DNA of 64,000 bases from Chara braunii (lineage: Eukaryota > Streptophyta > Charophyceae > Charales > Characeae): assembly GCA_003427395.1 (NCBI GenBank), contig BFEA01000320.1:1791835-1855834 (forward strand), in the 5' to 3' direction. Positions within the stretch are counted from its first letter, which is position 1. Every line of letters starts with the position of its first letter. This document shows, piece by piece, positions 1 through 9,881 of this stretch. The notes under the pieces were generated by a model. It was not told the origin of the DNA. It ran no database searches and was given only the letters and a program-made list of their open reading frames with translations. The translations under genes were made by a program, and so were the position numbers.

Positions 1-1235
1 TATCGTGGCCAATCACTGTCCTTACCTTTGCACCACTTGGATAGTGACGCTATTAAAGTCTGGTGTCCCCTCTCTAGTAGAGAGTTCGATTGTGGGTGGT
101 AGGCGGTGGCTATCGAAACTCTCGCCCCGGCTCTCTCGAACACACTCTGAACCTCGCCCGCTAGAAATTTCGCCCCTCTGTCCATCATTATGTTGCCGAC
201 ACAACCATACCTACATATGTATTCTAGGACGAACTTCTTCACTTCCCTTGTCGTCTTACTCCTTATAGGTCTACCATCCACGAACCCAGTGAAGTCGTCT
301 CGTATGTTCACAACATAGTTCATATTGCCTACTCCTTTCGGCATCTTCACCAGGTCGATGTGTACCTTCTCTCCTGGCGTGGTTGGATAGGATGGATGAA
401 GTGGCTCTTTGTATTTCACAAGAGCTCTCTTCTGGCACTCCTCGCAGGTCATACAGTATCTCTCGACGTCCTTATACTGCCCTTCCCACCAGTACAACCT
501 GCGTACCTTTTCGTAGGTCTCTTTTACTCCTCTATGCCCTCCGACTACCCCGTCGTAGAGCTCCGCAACTATCGTATGTCTCTCCTCCGGATCACAGACT
601 ACTCGTAAGGGCATCCCCGAGCCGACCAGCCTTCGGAATAGATGGCCCACTCTAAGGCAGTACTGAGCCGCTTGTCTCCGGATATCTGAATCTTGACTCT
701 CCTCTCTTGACAGGTGTAGCCTGATCGTTCGGTATTTGCCCTCGTAAAGGTTAACCAGAAATCGATCGGCGCGTCTCGGCTCTGCCATCGTCAGGGCTCC
801 AGCTACTATCGGGCGCTCGGCCTCAAGAGGGATCCGAGAGAGCCCATTCGCTACGGCATTTTTAGTGCCGGATATCCTCTCGACTGTGTAATCATATAGC
901 CGAATCCGTATTAACCATCGTACGATGGTCGGGTCCGTCAGACTAAAGTCCTTCTGGAGGACAGATGCAACCGCTGTGGGATCTACTCTTAAGATGAACC
1001 GCCGTCCGTAAATATAATGTCTGAACGTGTCTAGACACCGCAGAACAGCTAACACTTCCTTCTTGAATTGACTATAGTTACGCTCTGCCGTATTAAGTGT
1101 CATACTCTCAAATCTTAACGGTCTTTTCTTCCCTTCAGCGTCCTTCTGAGATAGCAGTCCTCCAACTGAACAAGGTCCAGCATCCGTTGATACTATGAAG
1201 GGTCTCTCGTCCTCATCGAGTTCCTGCGAAGAATC
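1..1235 (-). pseudogene. pol: Ty3/gypsy RNase H and integrase, cut by window edge
   Basis: This is the C-terminal half of a Ty3/gypsy Pol polyprotein, read right to left. The RNase H part begins near 1190 with a TDAGP motif, followed by the usual ERNYSQFKKE segment near 1080. The integrase zinc-binding HHCC part lies around 530-440 (histidines in VVGGHRGV, cysteines in CMTCEEC). The catalytic core follows: HIDLVKMP near 360, DRGAKF near 180 and AYHPQSN with LERGH near 70. These give the DDE-type residues expected for strand transfer. The frame is open across this stretch but is separated from the reverse transcriptase by an in-frame TAG at 1236-1238, so this copy cannot make a full Pol. The integrase C-terminus lies outside the window. 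Family assignment is from motifs that I read directly. Confidence 0.88.
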
Positions 1236-1946
1236 CTAGTAGAATTTCTCAGTCTTTCGAAGGAGTAACCTCAATGGCTCAGCCTTCTCCGCATACCTCC
1301 GTATGAATATCCGCCAGTAACCGACCACTCCCAGAAACTGTCGGACCTCGGTCGCACTATGCAATGGCGACGACCATTTTAGGAGCTTGTCTAGCTTCGC
1401 AGGATCCGCTCGGCGTCCTCTCGAGTCGCAGATAAAGCCTAAGGTCTTAATAGTAGAGACAGTCCACCGGCTCTTTGTTCCACAGACCGTTAAATTCGCA
1501 TCGTCCAACTGCTCAAGTACCGCGCAAATATCTGTTAGGTGCTGCTCGATGAATCTTCTAACTCCTGGCTCGACCTCTGTCTCATCCTTGTTTACTGACC
1601 CTTTTATAGGAAAGTCATCCAGAAAAACTTCAAACTTATCAGGGATGAAGTCCTTGAGGACGGCTACCATGGCTCTCTGAAAAACGGTTACCCCATTAAT
1701 CCAACTCATAGGGACGACCATCATCTGTATCAGTCTCAATGGAGTGTGCATAGCCGTGAGGTGCCTGTCCCTAGGATCAAGCGGTACCTCATCATAGCAT
1801 GAGAACAAATCACAAACCGAATAAATCGACCTGCCCGCAGCGCCTTCAGTCAGTAAGTCGGCGTGTGCCACGGAGCCCACGTCTCGTATCGTCACCGCGT
1901 TGACCTTCTGAAGGTCCTGGATCCAACCGATCTTGCCATTCGGCTT
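1236..1946 (-). pseudogene. pol: Ty3/gypsy reverse transcriptase core
   Basis: Reverse transcriptase domain of the same minus-strand Pol. Visible motifs in order are the FSCYDEVPL catalytic block (usually FSGYHQI-like), the MVVPMSWINGVTVFQRAM primer-grip region, and VFLDDFPIKG, which stands where FVYIDDI is found in other gypsy elements and keeps the paired aspartates. The connection region ends with VRQFLGVVGYWRIFIRRYAEKAEPL, a standard gypsy signature. The segment lies between in-frame stops at 1947-1949 (TGA) and 1236-1238 (TAG) and is in the same frame as its neighbours. The TGA sits where gypsy elements usually have LRKPNGK, consistent with an arginine CGA to TGA change. The TAG probably replaced a TGG tryptophan. 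Confidence 0.9.
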
Positions 1947-2459
1947 TCATAGGCAGAACCATTGATTAGCATAAGTGCTATCAGACGGCTCCGCAACATG
2001 GGAAACCATCTTTTCTTTCAGGAAAGCGATAACTTCTTCCTTCTCCTTCTGCGCGTATTTCCATCTTGCGTCATTCCAAGGAACATGTGGAATCGTGTAA
2101 AGCCTTGCTGGCTTAGCGTATCGAGGGTCAACCCTACCGCGCTCCACGTCGCTGAAAGCTATAGCCTTATCGCGTGTCTTCAGGATCTTTATCACACGTT
2201 CTCGCTCCTGTGGGGTCAGATTTCCATCTCCGATGTCCATCCCTGCTATTCTCTCTTCCGTTAGGCGTTGCGGCTCCTTTTTCTTTCTTTCTTTGATTTC
2301 CTTTGTGATCTCTTCTTCCGATATTCCCTCCAATGCAGATCGCTCATAGCCCACCGCCGCTGGCTTAACTTTTTGAGCTACTCGCTTGTGCCGCTTGGGT
2401 AGCCCCCCATAGGGGGCTGTGCCCTTAAAAACGACACAGATACCACGCTGCCAAATTCC
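1947..2459 (-). pseudogene. pol: Ty3/gypsy Pol linker before the reverse transcriptase
   Basis: This piece links protease to reverse transcriptase in the same frame as both. It contains LTPQERERVIKILK and AIAFSDVERGRVDPRYAKPARL, then VPWNDARWKYAQKEKEEVIAFLKEKM, which is the usual run-up to the reverse transcriptase palm (the gypsy segment that normally reads like PIRQRPRRLP...VEELLEKGI). It ends at STYANQWFCL followed by a TGA where the domain should continue with KPNGK. It starts after an in-frame TGA at 2460-2462. No independent function; it is part of a broken polyprotein. Confidence 0.75.
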
Positions 2460-3743
2460 TCATCTGCCTCCTTTGGATACGAGTTGCCGTCCACTATCAG
2501 CTAACTCCCTAAATTTTCCACTTCTACAATCCGGCCTTCTTCTTCCATGAGCAGTGACCCATACTTCTTCTCGCGAAATCGCACCGCGCGAGATATGTAA
2601 TGACTTAATCCGATCGCTGGGTCTTGCACCCACAGCGAGAGCTGCTCTGTTCCTCGGATCTCGAGGCTCCACAGTCTCAATCATAATTCGCGCCCCATCT
2701 AGCTTCTTGATGGACAATGTCTGACTCCCGTCCGTTCGCTCTATCGTTACCGCATGCACATGGCTCAACCACGTTCGTCCCAAAAGTAGGTTAGAGCTGC
2801 AATTCTTGACTGCAAAGACTGGCAGGGTTACACGTACCCCTTGGACCTCTATGGCTGCCTTGTGACAAACCCCTGTGATCTGTTGCTTTCTCCCATCAAC
2901 CGTCTCTATCTCGAATAATGACAGCCTCGCTGCCGTATCGATCACAACATCTAGTACCGCTCTATCGTTTAGGACCGCCTCTACGGTCCCACTTCCAAGT
3001 ATGTAAAACTTGTTTGGAGGCACACCTTCCATCCCATCAAGAAGAACTATCGCCATGCGATATGCTCTAGTTGTCACCTCCGATACTGCTACGGTAGGTG
3101 CATCCGCCTTTGGGGTCACCCGAGCCTCCTCTGATAGAGGTATGTGGGTCTTTCGCGTGATCATCTGTAACTTGTCGCGAGCCGGCTTGGATGCCGCCAG
3201 ATATTCCAGAATAGAGCACTGCATGGGCTGCCGAAGGGCCCGTCTCAGTGGCTCGATCGTGTCAATCTTATCCAACGAACTCTTCATCAAGAACTTCTTC
3301 ACTCCCCGCTTTCGAGGTGAGAGAATAATCTCCTCTCCATCGATCTGTTGTCCGTCCTTCTCCGTCATCACGTAATCTGTGTCAGTCTTCTTCGATGTAG
3401 ACCTCCTTGCCGATTTGGTAGCTGCCACCCTTATGGGTGTAGTCGCCATATCTCCTTCGAAAGTTATTTTGATGCTCTGGCTCATAACCGACTCCTTCCC
3501 TCTACTCGGCTTTACTCTCCTTGCCTCTACATTCTCCTTCATCGAAAGGAACATCGATACGTCTCCCAGATCATCTTCCCACTTGACGTACTTGCGGTCA
3601 TCAAGCACGACAAGTCCCTCATCCATTGTCCGCTTGAGATCCGGGCAGTCTCTCTTTATATGATCATCCCCTCCACAGTAGACGCAAGAGTTCCTGGGAG
3701 TGGGTGGCATGTCGCCTGCGCCCCTGGAGGTCGAACCTCTCAC
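2460..3743 (-). pseudogene. gag-pol: Ty3/gypsy Gag zinc knuckle plus aspartic protease
   Basis: A 427-residue open stretch. Near the N-terminus is a CCHC zinc knuckle, CVYCGGDDHIKRDC, typical of nucleocapsid. A middle segment (residues about 160-210) with QPMQCSILEYLAASKPARDKLQ is the conserved region just before the protease in this retroelement group; a related sequence occurs at 27.3 kb. The retropepsin-like domain is near residues 255-345: VLDVVIDTAARLS holds the active-site position, written DTAA rather than the usual DSGA/DTGA, and SSNLLLGRTWL is the flap-distal LLG motif. It is in frame with the downstream Pol pieces and ends in an in-frame TGA. A one-base frameshift near 3745 separates it from the upstream Gag tail. 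The weakened DTG motif suggests that this protease is inactive, but some gypsy proteases vary there. Confidence 0.85.
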
Positions 3744-4526
3744 TGCTCTGGGTCAGGGGACTTTGTATGCAGATCAGATGATGCACCATATCCCCCTCTC
3801 TCATTCCGGCCGCGTGAATCATTGCGGCGGTCTCCTCCGGATCCTCCTTGCTCATATCATCCCCGTGAGTCATTCCGGCGGTCCCCATGGTCATATCGCC
3901 CGCATGAATCATCATGTCGGTCTCCTCGGTCGTATCGCCCGCGTGAATCATCACGTCGGTCTCCTCGATCGTATCGCCCGCGTGAATCATCACGTCGTTC
4001 TCCTCGGTCGTATCGCCCGCGTGAATCATCACGTCGGTCTCCTCGGTCGTATCGTTCGCATGCTCATCGCGCCGATCTCCTCTCTCATATCTACTACCCT
4101 TGTATCCATCTCGATTCGACCTCTCATATCTGTCGTCCCTATATCCATCTCGGTCCGATCTCTCATATATGTCGTCCCTGTATCTGTCTCGTCAGCCTGA
4201 TCTGTCTCCCACCGGCCTCGGGAGTCGCCTCTACCCCCATCAACCTCATAATGAGGATTACGTGAGTAATCATCCAGCCTCCTAGCTCGTCCATACGTCT
4301 CGCGAGCTCTGCGGTCCCGGTCTATCTCATCATCCCTACGTCCCCATAGCTCATCGTTTCTCTCCCTTTCCCTCGCACAATAATTAGTCAGCGTCCGAGG
4401 ATTTCTATCCTCGATACTCCTCCAGGAATCGGTGTTGACAAGGATGAGATCGACGTTACGGACGCCCATTTCCCCAGGATAGGGGTAGCAGTACGGGCAT
4501 AGGAGGCAGAGGAGCACACTAGGCAC
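3744..4526 (-). pseudogene. gag: Gag hinge rich in Arg, Asp and Tyr, upstream of the zinc knuckle
   Basis: This is the low-complexity Gag region that precedes the zinc knuckle, read right to left with several frame changes. In the best frame it is made of units such as RYDRGDRRDDSRG and RDGYRDDRYERS, rich in Arg, Asp, Tyr and Gly. Such highly charged tracts are common before the nucleocapsid of this retroelement group. The plus-strand Gag at 9.9 kb has a similar basic, DR-rich N-terminus, which suggests the two belong to the same family. The long plus-strand reading frame over the same bases is an antisense shadow of the repeat. Confidence 0.6.
3890..4062 (-). repeat. 39-bp tandem repeat in Gag hinge
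   Basis: About four to five copies of a 39-base unit; on the plus strand each contains CGCGTGAATCATCACGTCGG. Because 39 is divisible by three, the repeat keeps frame and encodes 13-residue RYDRGDRRDDSRG units on the minus strand. Copies differ by a few bases. Further left (3820-3890) the repeat degrades. Confidence 0.8.
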
Positions 4527-4600
4527 GACGATTGAGTGAGCTTAGCGGCTGATATCAGTCGATAGTGGAGAGCGGATCGATGGTAGAGTAGGTCAGTGGA

Positions 4601-5569
4601 GTGGAGCTTCAGATCGACGATGCCAGATGGCCCAGACCTCCAGAGACAGTAGCCCCAGACAGGGTGGCGCTAGATCTGCCGGCCAGAGGGGTTTCCGCAG
4701 ATGCGATAGAGAGCCGATGGTCATCGATGGTGTTGGCCCCAGACGTACACTTGTGGACGTACGTCATTGAGACATTCGAGCTTGGCAGTCAGGGGTGGCG
4801 ACGACCTGGCACGACTGGTATAGAGGTAGTGGGGCACATTTACTACTCGCAAGAGGTGCTAGCCACGGTCTATTTTCACGGCCTCGTGCACGATCATTGG
4901 CAAGAGGAGAAGACCGCGAGGAGGATCTGGCTGGCTCGAGCGGACTCCGCGCACGGCGAGGTAGAGCGACTGCATGGGGGTGTTCGGAGAGTGATGACGA
5001 CCTTCAGGATTGGAAGACACTTCCCATATCCTAGCAGTCGACTGCGTGTGACACTTTCGTGCTTTGTGGCAGAGGAGCTTTGGGGACTTAGGCGCCTGGG
5101 TGAGATCTACTTTGCGGCTCTTGACTTGGACGGCCTCTGTTGAGGGTACGCTGACAGGGACTGGGTGCTGTATGCGCAGTTTGTAGCGGGGCCGCTTGTA
5201 GGCGAGAGAGGGTTCCAGTTGATTGAGTTCCTGCGGGCCATTGTACCTACCGAGAGCCCTGACCTATACTCTCTGTACCAGCCCCTAGCCTTCTGGATGG
5301 CGCTAGAGAGAGAAGCTCAGAGGCCTACATATCATTTAGCTGGAGTAGGACAGCTGTTAGCCGAGACTCGTGAGGAGAGGCTGGGCCATCTCATCTCGAC
5401 CGGGGAGGTTGAGGAGTATTATCGGCAAGTATATCCAGAGGCTGACGATCTTGCGTAGTACTCTGAGGATCGGGATTGGGAGGACTTCGATGACATAGAC
5501 CCTTGGGGTGACCAGGACGAGGTCTGGGGAGATCTGGCGCAGGCCGAGGGACATGAGCAGGTAGGTTGA
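4601..5569 (+). pseudogene. Retroelement leader ORF A (family not recognised)
   Basis: I do not recognise this protein. It is one reading frame broken by an in-frame TGA (5141-5143) and TAG (5456-5458), continuing as acidic sequence to a TGA at 5567. Its start is uncertain because no good ATG precedes the similarity. A diverged homologue lies on the minus strand at 10871-11829: both have a W-x-S-x-V-L-x-x-D-V-x-L-W-T segment, then QLIE, a W-x-x-L-x-R-E segment, and an EYY near an acidic end (DFDD / EFDDEG). Having two related copies, each near Gag sequence, suggests a protein carried by this retroelement family rather than a host gene. It is mildly acidic and has no signal peptide or membrane segment that I can see. 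Confidence 0.5.
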
Positions 5570-5766
5570 GAGGCGCCGTAGGAGGACGGTTGGGGGCACC
5601 TCCTTCGGGCTGAGGGATAGGAGTATATCCCATGGGGTCAAAGGGTAGATGAGGATGGAGGCGAGGATATGCCAGATGCATGAGACGACTAGAGGTAGGG
5701 CATATCCGAGTGAGGCTTAGAGAAGGGAGTAGTGGAGAGACGGTATGTAGACGAGAGTGGCAGTAA

Positions 5767-6015
5767 TTGCAGGAAAGGATGGCAGACAGGGACATACTGA
5801 GAGTGACTCTTTCCCTACGACGAGATAGGACATGTGGCTGGGAAGATAAAGCGTTGGGCAATGTTGAGCGATATGTCAAACTCATGATGGAGCATGGCCT
5901 GGAGATACGGAGGGGCCAGAGGTACGTCGAGTTCACTATCTATTTCCATGGAGCTGATGGGAGAGTGCACAACACCTACTCGACCATACTGGATCTGAGT
6001 GGGAGAGTTGTCTGA
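5767..6015 (+). CDS. Small leader ORF B, unknown
   Basis: An 82-residue reading frame lying in order after leader ORF A. It contains DILRVTLSLRRDRTCGW and YVEFTIYFHGADGRVHNTYSTILDLSGR. The alternating hydrophobic residues in the second half look like beta strands, and leader ORFs D and F have the same feel. I find no known domain. Its place in a same-strand series of short ORFs leading into Gag is the main support for calling it real. Confidence 0.35.
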   Translation: MQERMADRDILRVTLSLRRDRTCGWEDKALGNVERYVKLMMEHGLEIRRGQRYVEFTIYFHGADGRVHNTYSTILDLSGRVV

Positions 6016-6081
6016 GGAGTTAGCAGCATCGTGGGATAGCGTGCGTCGAAGGGAGTAGGGTGACACAGATCGAGTGGCAAA

Positions 6082-6844
6082 GTGGAGATGAGGAGTGACT
6101 CGTTGGCCTGGCTAGCTTATGTTCTCCCACGGGAGTCTGAATCCTATAGCGTGAGGAAACTTGTGAGACCCAGAGAGACGGTTGTTGGATACGATATTCC
6201 TCTTCCTGTGAGGCTGGAGGAGACAGGCTGTGTTCCGATACGTTACCTTGGAACGTGGCTGGCAAAGGGACTTTTCCTTTGGACGGTGATATTGAAAGAT
6301 GGACGACCCGAGAGGACTCATGACCTACAAGGGGTGAGATATCTGATAGCGGATAGAGCTCATGATTTAGAGGTAGGGATGATACTTGCAGGAGCGAGCA
6401 AAGCTTGGTGGAGAAACGAGTTGTTGGCCAGGGTGATCGTAAATCAGCAACTGAAGAGACTCTCGAAAGGAATGGACATATTGGAGTCGCTTGGTATACG
6501 GTCCTCCGCATCCGATCCTCTACCCGAGAGAGGGTTGGCGATTCGGACTTCCTGCGTTCGTGATAGGCCAGACCTATGGGAGCGTAGATCGTCTAAGTAT
6601 AGCAGTGGACCACACACTTTACGCGCTTTGGGAGGGCTTAGCTCCCCGTTTCATGAAAGAATACTTCGCCATTTGTGTAAGGTGGGGACCACCCAGCAGA
6701 GAGACGTTTGACGATATTATAGACGTTACTTCCTGGGTGGACTGTCTGAGGCCTGCCGATTTGATTAGGTACTGTAGGAGACGAGCGAAGATTGATTATG
6801 TGGGGCTAGAGGATGTGAGATTTCTCTTTGAGGTCGTAGCGTAG
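6082..6844 (+). pseudogene. Leader ORF C, frameshifted, unknown
   Basis: Two overlapping plus-strand frames (6082-6711 and 6491-6844) seem to be one protein with a frameshift near 6485. The first part includes YDIPLPVRLEETGCVPIRYL and MILAGASKAWWRNELLARV; the second includes FVIGQTYGSVDRLSIAVDHT and WVDCLRPADLIRYCRRR. No family recognised. It lies directly before leader ORF D, which starts four bases after its stop. Confidence 0.4.
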
Positions 6845-6847
6845 CGA

Positions 6848-7129
6848 ATGCCGGGGAGGACGGCTACAGTGATGCGCGTAGAAGAGCAACTGGTAAGCAC
6901 AGGGTACACTGTGACAGTACTTCTCCGAGCATACATAGATGAGGACTTTACGGCAAGGGAGAGCCGACAACGAGCCAGGGATTTGATCCACGAGCATAGA
7001 GCTGATGTACTGGCGTGGGTGACCTTCCAGACCTCGATTTCCTATAATGTGATGATATGGTCTCATAGTTATATGAGCGCGGAGCACTTCCACGATGAGA
7101 CGGTAGCGGAGGCTAGAGCGAGGGTGTGA
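6848..7129 (+). CDS. Leader ORF D, unknown
   Basis: A 93-residue ORF that begins ATGCCG just after the stop of ORF C and ends 17 bases before the ATG of ORF E. It contains TGYTVTVLLRAYIDEDFTAR, an arginine-rich helix-like stretch (RESRQRARDLIHEHRAD), and a YNVMIWSHSYMS strand-like stretch. The tight spacing with both neighbours is unusual for eukaryotic DNA and supports a shared transcript. No domain recognised. Confidence 0.4.
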   Translation: MPGRTATVMRVEEQLVSTGYTVTVLLRAYIDEDFTARESRQRARDLIHEHRADVLAWVTFQTSISYNVMIWSHSYMSAEHFHDETVAEARARV

Positions 7130-7205
7130 GGATGAGCTGAAAGGAGATGTGGACTGAGTATGAAGAGGAGAGTGAGGCGCTCGGAAGAGTGAAGAAGCGC
7201 ATTAA

Positions 7206-8409
7206 ACCACCAGTTCACGCCCCTGCCTATCCCTGCTATTGCAGTGAACTACACCCGGGTCTGCGCGCTTCGGCAGAGGCCCGGTAAAGCTTTGGGGCCT
7301 CTATTCTGGTGGTGCAATGGATGGGCGGACACCAAATGTGAAAACAATAAATACGGCAGACAATGAAAGCCGAAGTGCCAAGCTTCAAAAAAGGGACTAA
7401 AAAAGAAAAGAAATAAAAAGAGAAAAGAAAAAGAAAAACTTCTGAGGCCCGCCACTTGGGGGGTGGAAAAGGATTGTGAGGAAATAAAAAACCAGAAAAA
7501 AAAAACGAAGTCGGGGCAAAAGAAAAGACGAAAAGACAAGAAAAAAAAGGATCTGAGGGCGTACTCACACTAGCAGTATCTCAAATGTATCTGACAACGT
7601 TCACAGTCATACCTAGATGTATCTGGTTGTAATTCCGTCCAAAAATACGTAAGAAATCTGTGGTGTGAGTATGCCCTGAGTGTGGGTAGTGCCCTAAGCC
7701 CGCGACTGACGGGACAAAACGTCCTCTTAGTGATGTCAGGCGCCCTCCTGCCGTGATAGGCGGGAGGAAACATCAACTTCGTTTTTCCTTTTTTTGGTTT
7801 GATTTTGAGAAGCAACGAGCCAGACCCTCTGAATGTGGCCACAAACTCCAGAAACTTACAGTGTATCTTTGTGGAACCGACCGTATTTAGGGCATCCCTC
7901 CATTAGTCTCAACATGCAGAAACGACAAAAATCATGGCTGTATTTTTTTCCATCTTCTAATGGAAGATTCACTCTCGTTTTGCACATTTGCAGAGTAGTG
8001 GAGCAAGGCCCTTAGGGCATACTCACACTACCACTTTCCAGAATGCATCTGACTGCAATTGCACCCTCCCGCTGCCACGGATTTTTTGAATGTTTTTTCA
8101 GCCACCGATTTATTCAAATCTCTTTTTTTCCCACTTTTTTTTNCTTTTTTTTTTTTTTTTTTTTTTTTTCAGCCAATGCAGTTCATCCTTTTGTCTTATT
8201 CTTCAGCCTGACTGGCGTGGCACATGAGTGAAAACGGAGTAAAAATAAAAAATGAGATACAAAATTGAAAACAAAAAACGACCCATGGCCTGCTTTTCAG
8301 TCCATCAGCTTGCAGCAAGTCCAGCACAAAGAGGCCAGTACCCGCGCACTTTCAGGCTCGGCAAATTGATTTTTGGGATATTCAAAACAGCTATGGGTGA
8401 ACTGGTGGT
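7206..8409. mobile_element. TTAA-flanked DNA element of 1.2 kb
   Basis: The ends are inverted repeats, ACCACCAGTTCAC at 7206-7218 and GTGAACTGGTGGT at 8397-8409, each flanked outside by TTAA. TTAA duplication is the target rule of piggyBac-type elements. The interior has no long ORF; it holds A-rich and T-rich runs (7385-7545 and 8130-8170), a smaller inverted-repeat unit at 7555-7678 and a fragment related to the inverted repeat at 22.7-23.0 kb. It is therefore non-autonomous. Removing it with one TTAA restores leader ORF E, which confirms the boundaries. Superfamily is inferred from the target site only. Confidence 0.85.
7555..7678. mobile_element. Short inverted-repeat unit, MITE-like
   Basis: About 120 bases bounded by GGGCGTACTCACACTA at 7557-7572 and the inverse TGGTGTGAGTATGCCC at 7661-7676. 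A third copy of the same end, GGGCATACTCACACTA, lies at 8014-8029 and continues with similar sequence (TGCATCTGAC...). These look like pieces of one small transposon family nested inside the larger TTAA element. No clear target duplication was found. Confidence 0.6.
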
Positions 8410-8683
8410 TTAAAGAACCACTCTGGAACCACGTAAAGGAGTTAGGGAACAAGATAAGGGAGATCGGGTTGTGCCAGGATGAGGGCAAGCTGCGTAAGGT
8501 TGAGCTCGTGACGAGGGCGTTAGAGAGTTTGTTCAGGGAGGAGCGAGAGAATATCCAGGCGAGGAGGTCAGACTTTCGGGAGAGGATAAAGGCTAGGAAC
8601 CTATCGCGTCGTGGAACAAAGGAAAAATCTGCAGAGGGCGTGACAACGGAGGACAAGGTAAAGCAGGGAGGAAGCGACAGGAT

Positions 8684-9133
8684 ATGAGCGGGACCGCAGT
8701 TCACACGACGGATCGGTACTCATTGCATGTGGTAGGGAGACAGGACGGGCCGCTGGTGTTAGTGATCATAGAGCTCCAGCTCCATACCAGATTGTGTATA
8801 GTTGAGGAGGCAGAGTACGCTCGTCGGGCGTTGCGTGAGGCTAGGGGAACAGGACTTTGGATCGGAGTGGAAGGAGGATGGAGGATTAAATACGTACTTC
8901 GAGTAACACCATTTGAAGGGCGTTCTTGGATAAGGGCATGGTACGAGACGACCAGAGAGGCTGAGAGGTTGAAGATAAGCGAAGCCAGGAAGGCTGGAGA
9001 GCTAGCGAAAGATGTAGTAGACGGAGCAATACTCAGGGTGCTAGCCGCTCACGATCGATACTCGAGAGAACGAATAAGGACTTTAGAGGTCATAGGGGAC
9101 AGTGGAGATGAGGGAGATTTTGAGCAGCTATAG
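8684..9133 (+). CDS. Leader ORF F, unknown
   Basis: A 149-residue ORF whose ATG overlaps the stop of ORF E (ATGA at 8684-8687). It contains the strand-like PLVLVIIELQLHTRLCIV, then WIGVEGGWRIKYVLRVTPFEGRSW, a basic helical stretch, and an acidic tail (GDSGDEGDFEQL). No domain recognised. The start-stop overlap and same-strand order suggest that it is expressed with its neighbours, or that the ORFs were once one protein. Confidence 0.45.
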   Translation: MSGTAVHTTDRYSLHVVGRQDGPLVLVIIELQLHTRLCIVEEAEYARRALREARGTGLWIGVEGGWRIKYVLRVTPFEGRSWIRAWYETTREAERLKISEARKAGELAKDVVDGAILRVLAAHDRYSRERIRTLEVIGDSGDEGDFEQL

Positions 9134-9203
9134 CACTGACTTCCCTCAGATACTAGACAGATGACCTTATAGCTGTCTCAGAGTTAGAGGAGGAGATGGT
9201 TAG

Positions 9204-9530
9204 ATGGCCGTAGGAGGGGAGTTTCCACCTTTTGCGGGCTATCAAATTTAGGACGGTCTAGATGATCTAGCGAGGAGGGCGGAGATAGACCCTCGAGGAC
9301 TCTTGAGGAATGCAAGTCGGGAGACATTGATTAGGCTTGGGACTGCGATCTGCAACAGGAGTAGAGATCCTGTCACGGGAGTAGTGCAGATGAGGAGAGG
9401 CGCGACCTTGTTGGCAGAACTCGAGGGAGAGGTTTATATAAACACCAGGATTATTGGGATAGAAGGAGAGCACGAGGTTCGCGACGGGAACGAAGTGCTG
9501 GTGGCGATGATCAGAGCAATCGAGAGCTAG
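9204..9530 (+). pseudogene. Leader ORF G with one in-frame stop
   Basis: The reading frame starts at ATG 9204 (MAVGGEFPPFAGYQI), meets an in-frame TAG near 9250, and continues with GLDDLARRAEIDPRGLLRNASRETLIRLG to a stop at 9530. The arrangement reads as one 108-residue protein with a single nonsense change. Function unknown. It is the last small ORF before the Gag-like reading frame. Confidence 0.4.
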
Positions 9531-9563
9531 GATTGGAAACGAGCACGGACCGTGGCAAGGAAA

Positions 9564-9672
9564 CAGGTCCGGGCTGCAAGATCTGTCACCGGTCCGGGCT
9601 GCCGCGAGTTCTCTCACAGGTCCGGGCTGTTGTGAGTTCTCTCACAGGTCCGAGTTGCGGCAACTGTCATAG
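9564..9672 (+). repeat. Short tandem repeat with GGTCCGGGCTG
   Basis: Four spaced copies of GGTCCGGGCTG or GGTCCGAGTTG, about 30 bases apart, several followed by ...GAGTTCTCTCACA. It lies between leader ORF G and Gag. No function visible. Confidence 0.65.
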
Positions 9673-9881
9673 GTTGGCTGAAACGCCCGGCGTGAGTGTC
9701 CGACTCCATCTTCTGGTAGCCTATGGAACCAGATACGATGGGGCCACAACCGACCACGGGCGAAGCGGGTGAGGAGTACATGACATCGCCCGACCGAGCT
9801 CTGAGGGATCTGAAGGAACGCATTAGGCAGGGAGCACCGTTGAGATAGGCAGTCCAAACCATTGACGGAGAACCCGACGTA

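Larger units (their letters stand above)
7147..8687 (+). pseudogene. Leader ORF E, split by a TTAA element
   Basis: The ORF starts with ATG at 7147 and runs to the TTAA at 7202-7205, where a DNA element has inserted. It resumes at 8414, immediately after the second TTAA copy. Reading across the two halves with a single TTAA keeps one open frame through to 8687. The second half is rich in charged helical sequence (KELGNKIREIG, LESLFREERENIQARR). Its stop overlaps the start of ORF F in an ATGA. Product unknown; the restored frame is good evidence that the ORF existed before the insertion. Confidence 0.6.

Noticed and set aside
3348-4265. 305-codon plus-strand frame rich in Arg, Ser and Pro
   Set aside because: It is antisense to the Gag hinge repeat on the minus strand, and its repeats mirror that 39-bp unit.
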